Positions 24,859 to 33,893 of a DNA stretch of 64,000 nucleotides are shown here, in pieces (the stretch's first letter is position 1; every line of letters starts with the position of its first letter). The notes beneath the pieces are model-generated. The model was not told the origin of the DNA and searched no databases. It saw only the letters and a program-made list of their open reading frames with translations. Origin of the DNA: Streptomyces sp. CGMCC 4.7035 (GTDB taxonomy: Bacteria > Actinomycetota > Actinomycetes > Streptomycetales > Streptomycetaceae); the NCBI RefSeq assembly GCF_031583065.1, contig NZ_CP134053.1, positions 3,038,001 to 3,102,000 on the forward strand, written 5' to 3'. The translations under genes and the position numbers were made by a program.

Positions 24859-25740
24859 ATGCACCCCTCACCCGTACCCTGCCGCTGGGACAGCAGGCCG
24901 GTCCCGGCCCACGTGCGACGCTCGCTGTGCGTCGATCCCGACAGTCCCAGCAGACTTCTGCGCTGTGCCCAGCACGACCGCTGCCGTGAATGCGGCAATC
25001 CAGTCGAGTGGTATCAGCGAGCCCGGGACCGTCCCGTCCGCCTGCATCCCCAGGAGTTGCCGGCGGCGGCGGTACCCACCGACCATCGCTGGCACGTCAG
25101 TTCCGGCCTTGCGTGTCCCTCCGGAGACGGCAGCGCCTGGTGCCGACTGACCCACGCCAGCGTCTGCCCGGCCCGTGACGCCGGTGCCGCCGCGGTGCCC
25201 GAGCTGGCGAGACTCCGTCGGACGTTGGCCGTGAACACGCGTCGCCTGGCGGACGCCGGAAGTTTCACCGCAGCGGTACCGGCGGGCCCTGCGGGCCGGC
25301 AGCCGGAGGACCCTTGCCGGCCCGCCAGACCCGCCGTCCAGATCCTGTACGTCCGCTACCTCGCCGCACGCCCTCTGGACGAGATCCAGTGCGTGGCCCA
25401 GACCCGACGACGTGACCGATGCACCTTCAGGATGCTCGCTTCCGGCGGCCCGGCAGGTGTCTGGAGACTCGTTCCCGCAACCGCCACTCAGGGGCAACTG
25501 GCTCTGCCTGCCGAGGTGATGGCCGTGTACGACCTGAGTTCCCTGCCATACGGCGAACAACTCCGCTGGCGAACGCAACGCTGCCCCCAGCACGCAGCCA
25601 CCCCAACAGCCGCGGACTTGGCGCTGACGGACTGGGAACCCTTCGACCCGCTCGTCCACCAAGCGTACGTACACCGGCGTCTTCCCACCCACAGCCGTCG
25701 GCCACATCCTGGCAGCGGGACGCAGAAGGCGGTCCGGTGA
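24859..25740 (+). CDS. DUF6083 domain protein
   Basis: This ~293-residue protein carries a DUF6083-like N-terminal region: CRWDSRPVP, CRECGNPVEWY, LHPQELPAAAVPTDHRWHVSSGLA and CRLTHASVCPA. Such proteins are frequent in Streptomyces accessory DNA and their role is unknown. The Cys pairs suggest zinc binding. The start is uncertain, as a GTG at 24835 is also possible and neither has a good ribosome site. Its stop overlaps the next start (TGATG). Confidence 0.6.
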   Translation: MHPSPVPCRWDSRPVPAHVRRSLCVDPDSPSRLLRCAQHDRCRECGNPVEWYQRARDRPVRLHPQELPAAAVPTDHRWHVSSGLACPSGDGSAWCRLTHASVCPARDAGAAAVPELARLRRTLAVNTRRLADAGSFTAAVPAGPAGRQPEDPCRPARPAVQILYVRYLAARPLDEIQCVAQTRRRDRCTFRMLASGGPAGVWRLVPATATQGQLALPAEVMAVYDLSSLPYGEQLRWRTQRCPQHAATPTAADLALTDWEPFDPLVHQAYVHRRLPTHSRRPHPGSGTQKAVR

Positions 25741-26312
25741 TGAGAAGACCGCACGCGGTAGAAATCATCCTGACCCGGCCGGTCACCGGAGCAGAACTGC
25801 ACGGAGCCTGCCGCAGGGTGCCACTGGCGGCCAACACGGACCGCACCCGCCTCATGGCCGTGCACCGAGCCAAGTCTCCGGGACGCGCGCGGCGGTCCCT
25901 GCGCCGCGAACTCGATCGGCTCTTGCCCATCGGCGTCTTGACGACCCACTACCCCGACGCGTCAGGCCATGTCCTTCTCAATATCGCGTTCACCCGCGCC
26001 ATGCGCTCCGCGATCAGCCATGCCGCGACAGCTCGGGGTCAGAAGCCCGCAGACTTCCTCTCCCGGACCATCGTCAATGCAGTTGAACGGGACGAGCGGG
26101 CTCGCACCCGGCACCTGACCGCGCAGCTCCAGGACCTCCTCGTCCAACACACCCCTGAAGCTGTACTCGCCTGTGCGGCACGCGTCCTGCTGGACCACCA
26201 GAGTCCACGGTCGGGATCCTCGCGCGACGCGGACGACCAGTGCCGAAGCGCCGCGCACGAGCCACTGACCCTTCTGCACCACGGAGCCCCTGTTGCACAC
26301 GCCGACCGATGA
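25740..26312 (+). CDS. Unknown cargo protein
   Basis: This 190-residue protein is not recognised. A basic N-terminal half (HRAKSPGRARRSLRRELDRLL) precedes a helical segment FTRAMRSAISHAATARGQKPADFLSRTIVNAVERDERARTRHLTAQLQDLLVQHTPEAVL. It starts on the stop of the DUF6083 gene and its end overlaps the helicase start, so the three genes form one translational unit. Confidence 0.5.
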   Translation: MRRPHAVEIILTRPVTGAELHGACRRVPLAANTDRTRLMAVHRAKSPGRARRSLRRELDRLLPIGVLTTHYPDASGHVLLNIAFTRAMRSAISHAATARGQKPADFLSRTIVNAVERDERARTRHLTAQLQDLLVQHTPEAVLACAARVLLDHQSPRSGSSRDADDQCRSAAHEPLTLLHHGAPVAHADR

Positions 26313-27762
26313 ACAGGCCCACGCCGTCGACACTTTCCGGGACGGTCACCACATGGTGCTGCAGGCCGGTGCCGGCACCGGTAAGACCAGCACACTGGGT
26401 CTGCTGGCCGCGAGTACTCGACGCCGAGGCCGCTATCTCGCTTTCAATAAGGACATTGCGGATGATGCCGCCGCCCGGTTCCCGCGCTCCGTGCAGTGCA
26501 GGACCGCACATGCTACGGCCTTCGCGGCCCTTGGCCACCGGTTCGCTCGCCGGCTCAGCAGCCCGCGCCATTCGGCCTGGCGGGTCGGGCACGCCCTCGG
26601 TGTCGGAGCCCCCTTGCGCATCGGTGATCACGAGATCAGCCACCGGACCCTCTCCCACACCGTCCTGCGTACGGTCACTCGCTTCTGCCAGTCCGCGGAC
26701 AACACCCCGGCTCCCCACCACGTGCCGACACTGCGAAGGCTGAGTACACCGAGCGAGCGGGACCAACTTGCGGAAGCTGTCCTGCCGTTCGTCGGAAAGG
26801 CGTGGAAGGATCTACAGAACCCCGACGACGGAGTGGTCCGCTTCGAGCACGACCACTACCTGAAGATGTGGGCCCTGACCGAGCCGAGGATCGAGGCCGA
26901 TTTCCTTCTCCTCGACGAAGCCCAGGACACCAACCCTGTTCTGGAGCAGGTCTTCGCCGCACAACGCGGACACGCCCAGCTGGTCATGGTCGGTGACTCC
27001 GCCCAAGCCATCTACGGGTGGCGAGGCGCCCGGGATGTAATGACGGGCTTCGACGCCACTCACCTCACCTTGACCCGCTCCTTCCGCTTCGGCCCGCTCC
27101 TGGCCGAACAGGCCAACAGATGGCTCGCGCTCACCGACGCGCCGATCAGGCTGACCGGCACCGACACCATTCCAACGAAGGTTGGCTTGGTCATCTGTCC
27201 GGACGCGGTGCTGTGCCGCACCAACATCGGCGTCATGACCGAAGTCATGAGGCAGTTGGAAAGCGGCCGTCGGGTGGCTCTGGCCCGGGGTGGGCAGACA
27301 CTTCTTGCGCTGGCGCGCGCCGCCCGGGATCTCAAGGAGGGCCAGCGCACATCCCACCCCGAACTGGTTCTCTTCGCTTCATGGGGGGAGCTGCAGGAGT
27401 ACGCGGAATACGATCCCGCCGGCCGCGATCTCCAGCCGTTCGTGGAGCTCGTCGACACCCACGGGCCCGAAGCCATTATTGCTGCTGTCGACGCGCTGAC
27501 CGGTGAAGACAAAGCCGAGGTCACGATCTCCACCGCTCACAAGGCAAAAGGCCGGGAGTGGCTCAAGGTCAGGATCGCTGACGATTTTCCCCCGCCGCCG
27601 GACAGCGACCAATTGGACGACAGCGGCCACCCGATCCCGGAACCTGTGAGCGACACTGACGCCCGTCTCGCCTACGTCGCCGTCACTCGCGCCCGGACCC
27701 AACTGGACCTCGGAGGGCTTGCATGGATCGAGAACCAACCAGCCCCTGTCGACGGCGCCTGA
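26293..27762 (+). CDS. UvrD/Rep-type superfamily 1 helicase-like protein
   Basis: This 489-residue protein is a compact SF1 helicase. Walker A is QAGAGTGKTST near residue 25, Walker B LLLDEAQDTN near 206, motif III VMVGDSAQAIYGWRGA near 233, and motif VI AYVAVTRAR near 465. ISTAHKAKGREW is motif V-like. It resembles the FBH1/UvrD-like group. The start is TTG at 26293 inside the preceding gene. Its role in the cargo is unknown; a defence or DNA-processing role is possible but not shown. Confidence 0.75.
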   Translation: MHTPTDEQAHAVDTFRDGHHMVLQAGAGTGKTSTLGLLAASTRRRGRYLAFNKDIADDAAARFPRSVQCRTAHATAFAALGHRFARRLSSPRHSAWRVGHALGVGAPLRIGDHEISHRTLSHTVLRTVTRFCQSADNTPAPHHVPTLRRLSTPSERDQLAEAVLPFVGKAWKDLQNPDDGVVRFEHDHYLKMWALTEPRIEADFLLLDEAQDTNPVLEQVFAAQRGHAQLVMVGDSAQAIYGWRGARDVMTGFDATHLTLTRSFRFGPLLAEQANRWLALTDAPIRLTGTDTIPTKVGLVICPDAVLCRTNIGVMTEVMRQLESGRRVALARGGQTLLALARAARDLKEGQRTSHPELVLFASWGELQEYAEYDPAGRDLQPFVELVDTHGPEAIIAAVDALTGEDKAEVTISTAHKAKGREWLKVRIADDFPPPPDSDQLDDSGHPIPEPVSDTDARLAYVAVTRARTQLDLGGLAWIENQPAPVDGA

Positions 27763-27813
27763 CGCGTATTGCAGGCCTGTCGAAAACCAGGCTGTGCCGC
27801 CTCGCCGCGAGAT

Positions 27814-28137
27814 CTACGAGGAAGGTGCAGCTGCGATGACCAGTTCGCCCATGGCGGCCACGGCACCAGTAACGGGGATCTTCCACTCCAGATGGTCCGG
27901 CCACAGCATGACACCTAGCGCGCCCTCCAGATCCACCACGGTGAGCATGTCCGGCCACACCGTCCCGTTGAGAACGTTCGCGATCACCTGACGATTGACT
28001 CCGCTCTTGCGCGCCAGCGCGTTCGCGCTCATCTGCTGATCCGTCATGGCCTCGGCGAGCCTGCGCGCGATGGCCTGGGCGACGAGGGCGCCGCAGTGCG
28101 GCAGCATCATGGCATGCGGCCAGCCACCGCTGACCAC
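27814..28137 (-). CDS. XRE-like DNA-binding protein
   Basis: This ~107-residue protein contains a helix-turn-helix: VAQAIARRLAEAMTDQQMSANALARKSGVNRQVIANVLNGTVWPDMLTVVDLEGAL. The frame is open to an ATG at 28224, but that would lie inside a perfect hairpin, so the GTG at 28137 is preferred with low certainty. It converges on the helicase gene. Confidence 0.6.
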   Translation of the reverse strand: MVSGGWPHAMMLPHCGALVAQAIARRLAEAMTDQQMSANALARKSGVNRQVIANVLNGTVWPDMLTVVDLEGALGVMLWPDHLEWKIPVTGAVAAMGELVIAAAPSS

Positions 28138-28214
28138 GTAGTCTCTCGGCTTTTGGGCACGTCTCGTTCCTCCAGGCACCCGACAAGTGTGGCTGAGACA
28201 CCCTCCTGATGCGC

Positions 28215-28258
28215 GCCAGCCCAAGGGGTGCTACTGATGTAGCACCCCTTGGGCTGGC
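28215..28258. terminator. Perfect 20-bp inverted repeat (hairpin)
   Basis: GCCAGCCCAAGGGGTGCTAC (28215-28234) and its exact complement (28239-28258) flank a four-base TGAT loop. It lies about 180 bases beyond the last gene of the dioxygenase operon and upstream of the XRE gene. It most likely terminates the operon. No T-tract follows on either strand. Confidence 0.7.
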
Positions 28259-28439
28259 TATTCGTACGGCTGATTTGTCGGCACCTGCTTGCGGGAGACG
28301 GCAGCGGAATGTGGGGTTCGGGACAGGCCAGCCAGGCGGCAACAGCACGCACATCAACGGTCGTACGGTTGACGCACGTCCAGCAGGAAGACGGCACGCG
28401 CGCCTCTGCGACCCGGTGTGGTGCGCAGAAGCGCAGCAC

Positions 28440-29273
28440 TCAGGCCAACGGGTAGCTGCTGACAAGCTGGCCCATGCTCATGAGGGCCCGGTTCAGGGTG
28501 CCAGAGTCGGCGATCACGGTCTGGCCTGTCATCACCTTGTTGTGCCGGGATGCGAGGAGTGCGTAGAAGGGCCCGTACTCCTCCGGGGCGGGGAGGTGCT
28601 GAAGGGGCGTGGACCATTCGAACATCGCGCGGAAGGCGTCCGCAGGAATGTCCGACTGCTTGGACTCGTGCAGGTCGAGAGCGCCGGGCCCGCGGAGCTG
28701 ACTGCTCGCGATGCCCGAAGGGGCGACGGCGTTGACCCGTACCCGCGGGGCGAACTCGAACGACAGCTGGTTCACCAGGCTGCGCACCGCCCCCTTGCTG
28801 GCCGTGTAGGCCGCACCGCCGCCGTCGGCTGCGAACGCCGCCTGGGACGCGGTGAGCACGATCGCCCCTTCCTCGGCCTGCAGCAGGTCGTGCATGATCC
28901 GCGCGGTCAGCGCGTAGCCCTTGACGTTGATCGAGAAGACCTCGTCGAACAGTTCGCCGACGCGCTCGACGGGAATGTCGGTCAGCCGGACGTTACCGTC
29001 GAAGATGCCCTGCGCGCCGATCAGGGAGGTGAGCCGGCCGTAGCGGTCCTCGATCTGGGATCGGCAGGCACGAAGATCGTCGATGTTGCGTACGTCGCCG
29101 TGCACGACGAGGATGTCGTCGCCGAACTCCTTCTTCAGCCCGAGTACCTTGGCCTGGTCGTACTCGAGGATCGCGAGCTGCGCGCCCTGTTCGAGACAGT
29201 GGTGGGCGACGCCGAGACCGAGGCCCGAGCCGCCGCCGGTGATGAGTACGACGTGGTCGTCAAGCAGCTTCAT
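28440..29273 (-). CDS. Short-chain dehydrogenase, cis-dihydrodiol dehydrogenase type
   Basis: This 277-residue SDR probably oxidises the cis-dihydrodiol made by the dioxygenase to a catechol with NAD+. It has the nucleotide motif ITGGGSGLGLGVA, the catalytic Ser in IVLTASQAAF and the YxxxK motif AYTASKGA. Length and order match NahB/BphB-type dehydrogenases. It is the last gene of the operon with the reductase, ferredoxin and dioxygenase subunits, and overlaps the reductase by 14 bases. The substrate is not determined. Confidence 0.8.
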   Translation of the reverse strand: MKLLDDHVVLITGGGSGLGLGVAHHCLEQGAQLAILEYDQAKVLGLKKEFGDDILVVHGDVRNIDDLRACRSQIEDRYGRLTSLIGAQGIFDGNVRLTDIPVERVGELFDEVFSINVKGYALTARIMHDLLQAEEGAIVLTASQAAFAADGGGAAYTASKGAVRSLVNQLSFEFAPRVRVNAVAPSGIASSQLRGPGALDLHESKQSDIPADAFRAMFEWSTPLQHLPAPEEYGPFYALLASRHNKVMTGQTVIADSGTLNRALMSMGQLVSSYPLA

Positions 29274-30531
29274 GGGTGGTGCGTTCCTTCCGGTCGGTGC
29301 ACGACACGGTGGTGTCGAGGACGGGATTGTTCGTGCGGGCGAGCGCGAGTGCCTCGTCCCAGGTGCCGCCGCGTGCGAGCAGCTTGCGGTAGTCGCGCAG
29401 CGAGCGGACATGCCCGCAGGCGAACGCGGCGTGAAACTCGCCGGCGTGGCCGAACAGGACGAGAAACTCGCCCGCGTCGAGTGAACCCTCGACGACGAGG
29501 CTGCGGTCGCCCGCACGGCGGCGGCCGTAGCACTGGAACCGCATGCCGTACTGGTCGGTCCAGAAGTACGGCACTCCCTGGTAGGGCGTGGTCTCGCCGC
29601 GGGCGATGTTCAAGCCGATGTGCCGGCCCTGCTCGACCGCATGGGTCCAGTGCTCCACGCGTACGCGCTGTCCCAGCAGCGGGTGGTGGAACGCGGCCAC
29701 GTCACCGGCGGCCCACACGCCGGGCACGTTGGTCCGGCCGGCGGCGTCGGTGACGATCCCGCCGGTCACCTCGATCCCGGAGCCCGCCAGCCAGTCGACG
29801 GCGGGTTCGGCGCCGATACCCGTCAGCACGAACGGGGTCCGGTGCACACTTCCGTCCGTGAGCCGGACCTCGTACGCCCCTGGTTGTCCGGTGACCGACG
29901 CCACGGCGACGGCACTGCGGAAGCGGACCCCGCGTGCGGTGTGCAGGTCGCGGAGATGGGTGGCCAGCTCGGTCCCCAGTACGGGCTCCAGCGGCAGCGG
30001 GAGCGCGTCGAGGACCGTGACCGCCACGCCCCGCGCGACGAGACCGGCCGCGACCTCCAGTCCGATGAAGCCGGAGCCGATCATGGTCATCTCGCCGTAT
30101 CGCGCCGCGGCCTCGCGCAGCACCCGCAGGTCCTCGGGGGTGCGCAGGGCCGGCAGTACCTCGCCCGCGAGGCTCCTCATCTCGCGGGGGCGGCTGCCGC
30201 AGGCGATGACCACAGCGTCCCAGGGAAGCGCCTCGCCGTACGTGGTCACCACATAGCGGCGGTCGACGTCGAGCCCCGCCGCGGCGTGCCCGAGACGCAG
30301 GTCGAGGCGGTTCGCCTCGATGCGTTCGGGAGAGCGGAGTTCGAGGAGTTGCGGGTCCTCCTCGGCGACAAGCAGGGCCTTCGACATCGTGGGCCGGTCG
30401 TACGGCTGGTGCAGCTCGGCGCCGAGGACGGTGATGGAGCCGGTGAATCCGGCCTCCCGGAGGCCGTCGGCGGCGCTGAGGCCGGCGGCGGAGGCTCCCA
30501 CCACGACGACCCGCTCAAAGCCGCCGGTCAC
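29260..30531 (-). CDS. Ferredoxin reductase of the Rieske dioxygenase system
   Basis: This 423-residue flavoprotein passes electrons from NAD(P)H to the ferredoxin encoded next to it. The FAD motif VVVVGASAAGLSAADGLREAGF opens the protein. The NAD motif MIGSGFIGLEVAAGLVARG is at about residue 150 and the second FAD motif VPGVWAAGDVAAFHHP near 275. The GTG at 30531 overlaps the ferredoxin stop. It belongs to the BphA4/rubredoxin-reductase group. Confidence 0.87.
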   Translation of the reverse strand: MTGGFERVVVVGASAAGLSAADGLREAGFTGSITVLGAELHQPYDRPTMSKALLVAEEDPQLLELRSPERIEANRLDLRLGHAAAGLDVDRRYVVTTYGEALPWDAVVIACGSRPREMRSLAGEVLPALRTPEDLRVLREAAARYGEMTMIGSGFIGLEVAAGLVARGVAVTVLDALPLPLEPVLGTELATHLRDLHTARGVRFRSAVAVASVTGQPGAYEVRLTDGSVHRTPFVLTGIGAEPAVDWLAGSGIEVTGGIVTDAAGRTNVPGVWAAGDVAAFHHPLLGQRVRVEHWTHAVEQGRHIGLNIARGETTPYQGVPYFWTDQYGMRFQCYGRRRAGDRSLVVEGSLDAGEFLVLFGHAGEFHAAFACGHVRSLRDYRKLLARGGTWDEALALARTNNPVLDTTVSCTDRKERTTHEAA

Positions 30532-30746
30532 GGCCTGGGTCCCGAGTTGAGCGCGATGGCCTGTGCGGGGCAGACGCGGGCGGCCTCTTCGAGGTCCTCC
30601 CGCTCGTCGGCGTCGACGGTGTCGCGCAGGAGAACAGCCGTCGGGCTGCCGGGCGGGGTGTCGAAGACGTCGGGCATGACGCTGACGCAGATGCCGTAGG
30701 ACTTGCAGCGGGTGCCGTCGAGGGAGACGGAGAGGTTGTCGCTCAC
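30528..30746 (-). CDS. Small ferredoxin ([3Fe-4S]/[4Fe-4S] type)
   Basis: This 72-residue ferredoxin has a cluster-binding pattern CKSYGICV and CPAQAI, with three visible cluster cysteines, as in [3Fe-4S] ferredoxins of P450 and some Rieske systems. It is not a Rieske-type ferredoxin, although it serves a Rieske oxygenase by context. It starts with GTG overlapping the beta-subunit gene and ends on the reductase start. Confidence 0.82.
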   Translation of the reverse strand: MSDNLSVSLDGTRCKSYGICVSVMPDVFDTPPGSPTAVLLRDTVDADEREDLEEAARVCPAQAIALNSGPRP

Positions 30747-31288
30747 AGGAAGACTCCAAGGTTCGGAGTGGCCAGCGCCGTTTCGGTCAGCACGATTTCG
30801 CGGGACAGCAGGCGCGGGCCCGACGGTGTGAGGCGGAGCTGGTCGTAGCGCCTGCACGGGATGAGATCGAAGTGCGGGTCGATGCCGCGCTGGCGGTAGA
30901 CCAGCAGGGCGCTCGACACCTTGATGACGTCGGGGCGGTCGATCTCCTCGACCTCGACGCTGCCCACGATGCGCAAGGTGCGGGACGGAGGTACCTCCGA
31001 GTACGCGTGGTCGGTGTTGAGCCGGTCCAGGCGCGTGCGTACGTGGGCCTTGGTGTCCCGGACCCGGAAGGCGTTGCGGTCAATCTCCTTGGAACGCGGT
31101 TCCGCTGCCTGTCGGATCGGCACGGTGTAGAGAAGTTCGTCGTCAAGGAGTCCGTACCACTCCTCCTCGCGGCCCTCGTCGAGCAGCCGGGCCTCCAGCG
31201 CCAGGAACTGGGTGGCCAAGGCCTGAAGTTCGGGGTTGGCGCTCACGGGCGGGACGATGCGGGGTGTGTCGGTCGTGGTCATGCTCAC
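30743..31288 (-). CDS. Ring-hydroxylating dioxygenase beta subunit
   Basis: This 181-residue protein is the small, structural subunit of a Rieske dioxygenase. It shows LDEGREEEWYGLLDDELLYTVPIR, the conserved SRTLRIVGSVEV and the closing RYDQLRLTPSGPRLLSREIVL. The GTG at 31288 overlaps the alpha-subunit stop (GTGA). A truncated relative of its C-terminus lies at 47413-47658. Confidence 0.87.
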   Translation of the reverse strand: MSMTTTDTPRIVPPVSANPELQALATQFLALEARLLDEGREEEWYGLLDDELLYTVPIRQAAEPRSKEIDRNAFRVRDTKAHVRTRLDRLNTDHAYSEVPPSRTLRIVGSVEVEEIDRPDVIKVSSALLVYRQRGIDPHFDLIPCRRYDQLRLTPSGPRLLSREIVLTETALATPNLGVFL

Positions 31289-32661
31289 TCAGCTCCCTCG
31301 GTGCCGGCGCCGGTGTTCCCGCGCATCACGTTCAGCCAGTGGCGGTAAAAGTGGAGCTGCGCGTGCTCGCCGTAGCCGGTGTTGCGCTTGCGGCCCGGGC
31401 CGGTCCACGAGGGGTCGTGCGACTGGTCGACCTGACTGTTGTTGCCCTGCTGGAAGTGGAACTCCATGCCGGCCTTGCGCATCCACGGACTTTGGGCGGC
31501 GCGCGGTGCGCCTTCCCAGGCGACGGTGTCGTCCTGCTCGAAGATGCCTGCCGAGCCGAAGGTGAACTGGCCGTTGACGTAGGAGTCGCGGGCCTCGTCC
31601 TCCGACATGAAGTCCCAGACGAACTGCCAGTTCCACAGTTCGATCTCGCCGGGGCCGATCGGCTGCCACTGCCGGAAGCTGGTGATCACCGACATGGGAC
31701 CGCCCGGCACGGACGGGGTGTTCAGCCGGATGAAGCTGAGGTTTGGGAAGATCGTTCCGACCGTCGGCGGCTCGTGGTTGACTACGTGGAGCTGTGCCTC
31801 GTCCAGGCCCGACAGGTTGAAGTGCTGGGTGATTTCCGGCGCGTAGCCCCAGAGCACGTAGCCGGGATGGACTGCCTTGGTCCAGGCATGGCCGGCGAAG
31901 GCGTGGCCGTTCTCGAATTCGTAGATGCGCGCGATCTCGCACGTCATCTGCAGCCCCTGGGAGACCGCGACCTCTTCCGTGCTCCAGTGCAGCGTGTCGA
32001 CGTGGTAACCGTCGCCGGTGAAGTTCTCGGCGGCCGTCTTCCAGTCGGCGTGCAGCCGGTAGCGCTCCGGAGGCCCGGCGACCCGCATGCCGCCGGGTGC
32101 CAGCCCGACGATCAGGTCGAGCATCCACCCTGCCCCGCCCAGGTACTCGTCCAGCGACGGTCCGTCCGGGTCCAGCGAGGCGAAGACGAAGCCCTGCCGG
32201 GTGGCCACCCGGGGCGCGCGTATCAGGCCCCACGCCTTGGGGTCGAGACGCTCGCCGTAGGCGTCGTGCATGTGCGGGGTGCCGACCAGGTCGCCGTTGT
32301 TGCTGTAGGTCCACCCGTGGTAGGGACACTTGAAGAACCGGGAGTTGCCGGCATCGGTCTGGCACACCTGGGTGCCCCGGTGACGGCAGTAGTTCGACAG
32401 CACGTTGATGCCGCCCTTGCCGTCGCGCGTGACGATCACCGGATCGAGGCCGATTCTGCGCTGCACGAAGTCACCCGCCTTGGGGATCTCGCTCTCGTGC
32501 GCGACGAACACCCAGCACTTGGTGAATATCTGCTCGATTTCGGCGCGGAACACCGCTTCGTCGTTGAAGATTTCCACCGGGACGAGATCGTTCTTCAGCG
32601 AGGCCTCTACGCGGTCCAGGATGGCAGCGGCATCGGCCGTTTCTGGAGAGATGGCAGTCAT
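31285..32661 (-). CDS. Rieske aromatic-ring-hydroxylating dioxygenase alpha subunit
   Basis: This 458-residue catalytic subunit inserts both atoms of O2 into an aromatic ring. The Rieske cluster ligands are NYCRHRGTQVC and CPYHGW near residues 90-115. The mononuclear iron ligands are in ENFTGDGYHVDTLH near 215, with a later Asp in WDFMSEDEARDSY. It is the first gene of a five-gene operon. About 180 bases separate it from the LysR stop; this gap has ATTGAT half-sites also found at 33875. The natural substrate cannot be told from the sequence. Confidence 0.88.
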   Translation of the reverse strand: MTAISPETADAAAILDRVEASLKNDLVPVEIFNDEAVFRAEIEQIFTKCWVFVAHESEIPKAGDFVQRRIGLDPVIVTRDGKGGINVLSNYCRHRGTQVCQTDAGNSRFFKCPYHGWTYSNNGDLVGTPHMHDAYGERLDPKAWGLIRAPRVATRQGFVFASLDPDGPSLDEYLGGAGWMLDLIVGLAPGGMRVAGPPERYRLHADWKTAAENFTGDGYHVDTLHWSTEEVAVSQGLQMTCEIARIYEFENGHAFAGHAWTKAVHPGYVLWGYAPEITQHFNLSGLDEAQLHVVNHEPPTVGTIFPNLSFIRLNTPSVPGGPMSVITSFRQWQPIGPGEIELWNWQFVWDFMSEDEARDSYVNGQFTFGSAGIFEQDDTVAWEGAPRAAQSPWMRKAGMEFHFQQGNNSQVDQSHDPSWTGPGRKRNTGYGEHAQLHFYRHWLNVMRGNTGAGTEGAE

Positions 32662-32840
32662 GGGGCTCCCTTGCCTCAGTCGTGCTCAGCAGGGGCGATC
32701 AGCGGAATTCCGTGGCCCTGCCTGCGGCTCGAGACGTCAGGCTATGGCTGTCATCACATGGTGAAAAGCAATTCCTGTCGATGCGTCGGTATTGATCCAA
32801 TCGATGGCACGCGGCCAGGCGCCTGCTGACCGGTCCTGTC

Positions 32841-33797
32841 TCAGCCGGCTGCCGGGGCGGGCGGCGTGTCCCGGATGTAGGCATTTGCGAAATGGCGCAT
32901 GCGCTGCCGCAGCCAGGCGTGGCCCGGATCGTCGTCCATGCGTTTCGTCCAGACCATCATTTCGGTGCCCGGCTGCAGCTCCATGGGAGGTTCGAGCAGC
33001 CGCAGGCCTGTCGCCGGGGCGATGCGGCGCCCGAGCGTTTCGGGGATCAAGGTGATGAGCCGGGTACCGCGGATCAGGAACGGGGCGAGTTCGAAACTCG
33101 TGGTGACCTCGACATGGCGCGGGATGCCGAGCAGGTCGAGATTCAGTTCGGCCAGGGAGGGTCGCCGGTCGGGGCTCGTCGCGAGGTACGGCAGCTCGCT
33201 GAACTGCTCGACCGAGATGCTCTCGCCCACATCGGGGTGCTCCTGGTCGACCGCGAGCACGTAGCGGTCGGTGTACGCGGCCTCACTGCACAGGTCCGGC
33301 CCGCTGGGCACCAGCTCGCGCGGAACGATGACGAGGTCGATCTGGTGGCGGGTCAGCTGTTCCGCGTACTCCTCCGCGAAGGGCTGGATGCGCAACCGCA
33401 CGTTCGGAGCCTCGGCCGGCAGCTGCACCAACAGCGGATGCAGTACGGCGACGGCCGCGTAGCTGCTCGCCATCACCGAGTACGTCCTGTGGTCGGTCGC
33501 GGGATCGAAGCTGTCGCGCTGTGACAGCAGCGACTTGATGTCGGTCAGCGTCTTCTGCACTGGCTGCACCAGCGACTCGGCAACCGGTGTGGCAACCATG
33601 GTCCGCCCCTGCCTGACGAGGATCGGATCGTTCAGGAGCTTGCGGAGCCGAGCCAGCGTGGAGCTCATGGCCGACTGTCCGACGGCCAGCCGGGCCGCCG
33701 CCGCGGTCACGCTCCGTTCCGCCATCAGGGCGTCGAAGGCGACGAGCAGGTTCAGATCCACCCGGTTGAGATCCAGGGGCGCATTGGTGGTGGGCAT
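32841..33797 (-). CDS. LysR-family regulator of the catabolic cluster
   Basis: This 318-residue protein has an N-terminal LysR helix-turn-helix (DLNLLVAFDALMAERSVTAAAARLAVGQSAMSSTLARLRKLL) and the usual effector domain. The overall form resembles NahR/NodD-type activators of aromatic catabolism. It is transcribed away from the ring-cleavage operon, across a spacer with a palindrome, and lies between the two catabolic operons it probably controls. Confidence 0.87.
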   Translation of the reverse strand: MPTTNAPLDLNRVDLNLLVAFDALMAERSVTAAAARLAVGQSAMSSTLARLRKLLNDPILVRQGRTMVATPVAESLVQPVQKTLTDIKSLLSQRDSFDPATDHRTYSVMASSYAAVAVLHPLLVQLPAEAPNVRLRIQPFAEEYAEQLTRHQIDLVIVPRELVPSGPDLCSEAAYTDRYVLAVDQEHPDVGESISVEQFSELPYLATSPDRRPSLAELNLDLLGIPRHVEVTTSFELAPFLIRGTRLITLIPETLGRRIAPATGLRLLEPPMELQPGTEMMVWTKRMDDDPGHAWLRQRMRHFANAYIRDTPPAPAAG

Positions 33798-33874
33798 CGA
33801 CCGGAATTCCCGTCTGTGCTGAAGGCATGCCGACAGAAGTCGGCTGCCGCGGCTCGACGGTCGACTCCGACCAC

Positions 33875-33893
33875 GGATTGATGTCATCAATCC
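33875..33893. promoter_or_regulatory. Palindromic operator candidate
   Basis: GGATTGATG and CATCAATCC form a perfect 9-bp inverted repeat around one T in the LysR/extradiol dioxygenase spacer. LysR sites typically have this kind of dyad. A related ATTGAT occurs upstream of the dioxygenase alpha gene (about 32791). Confidence 0.55.
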
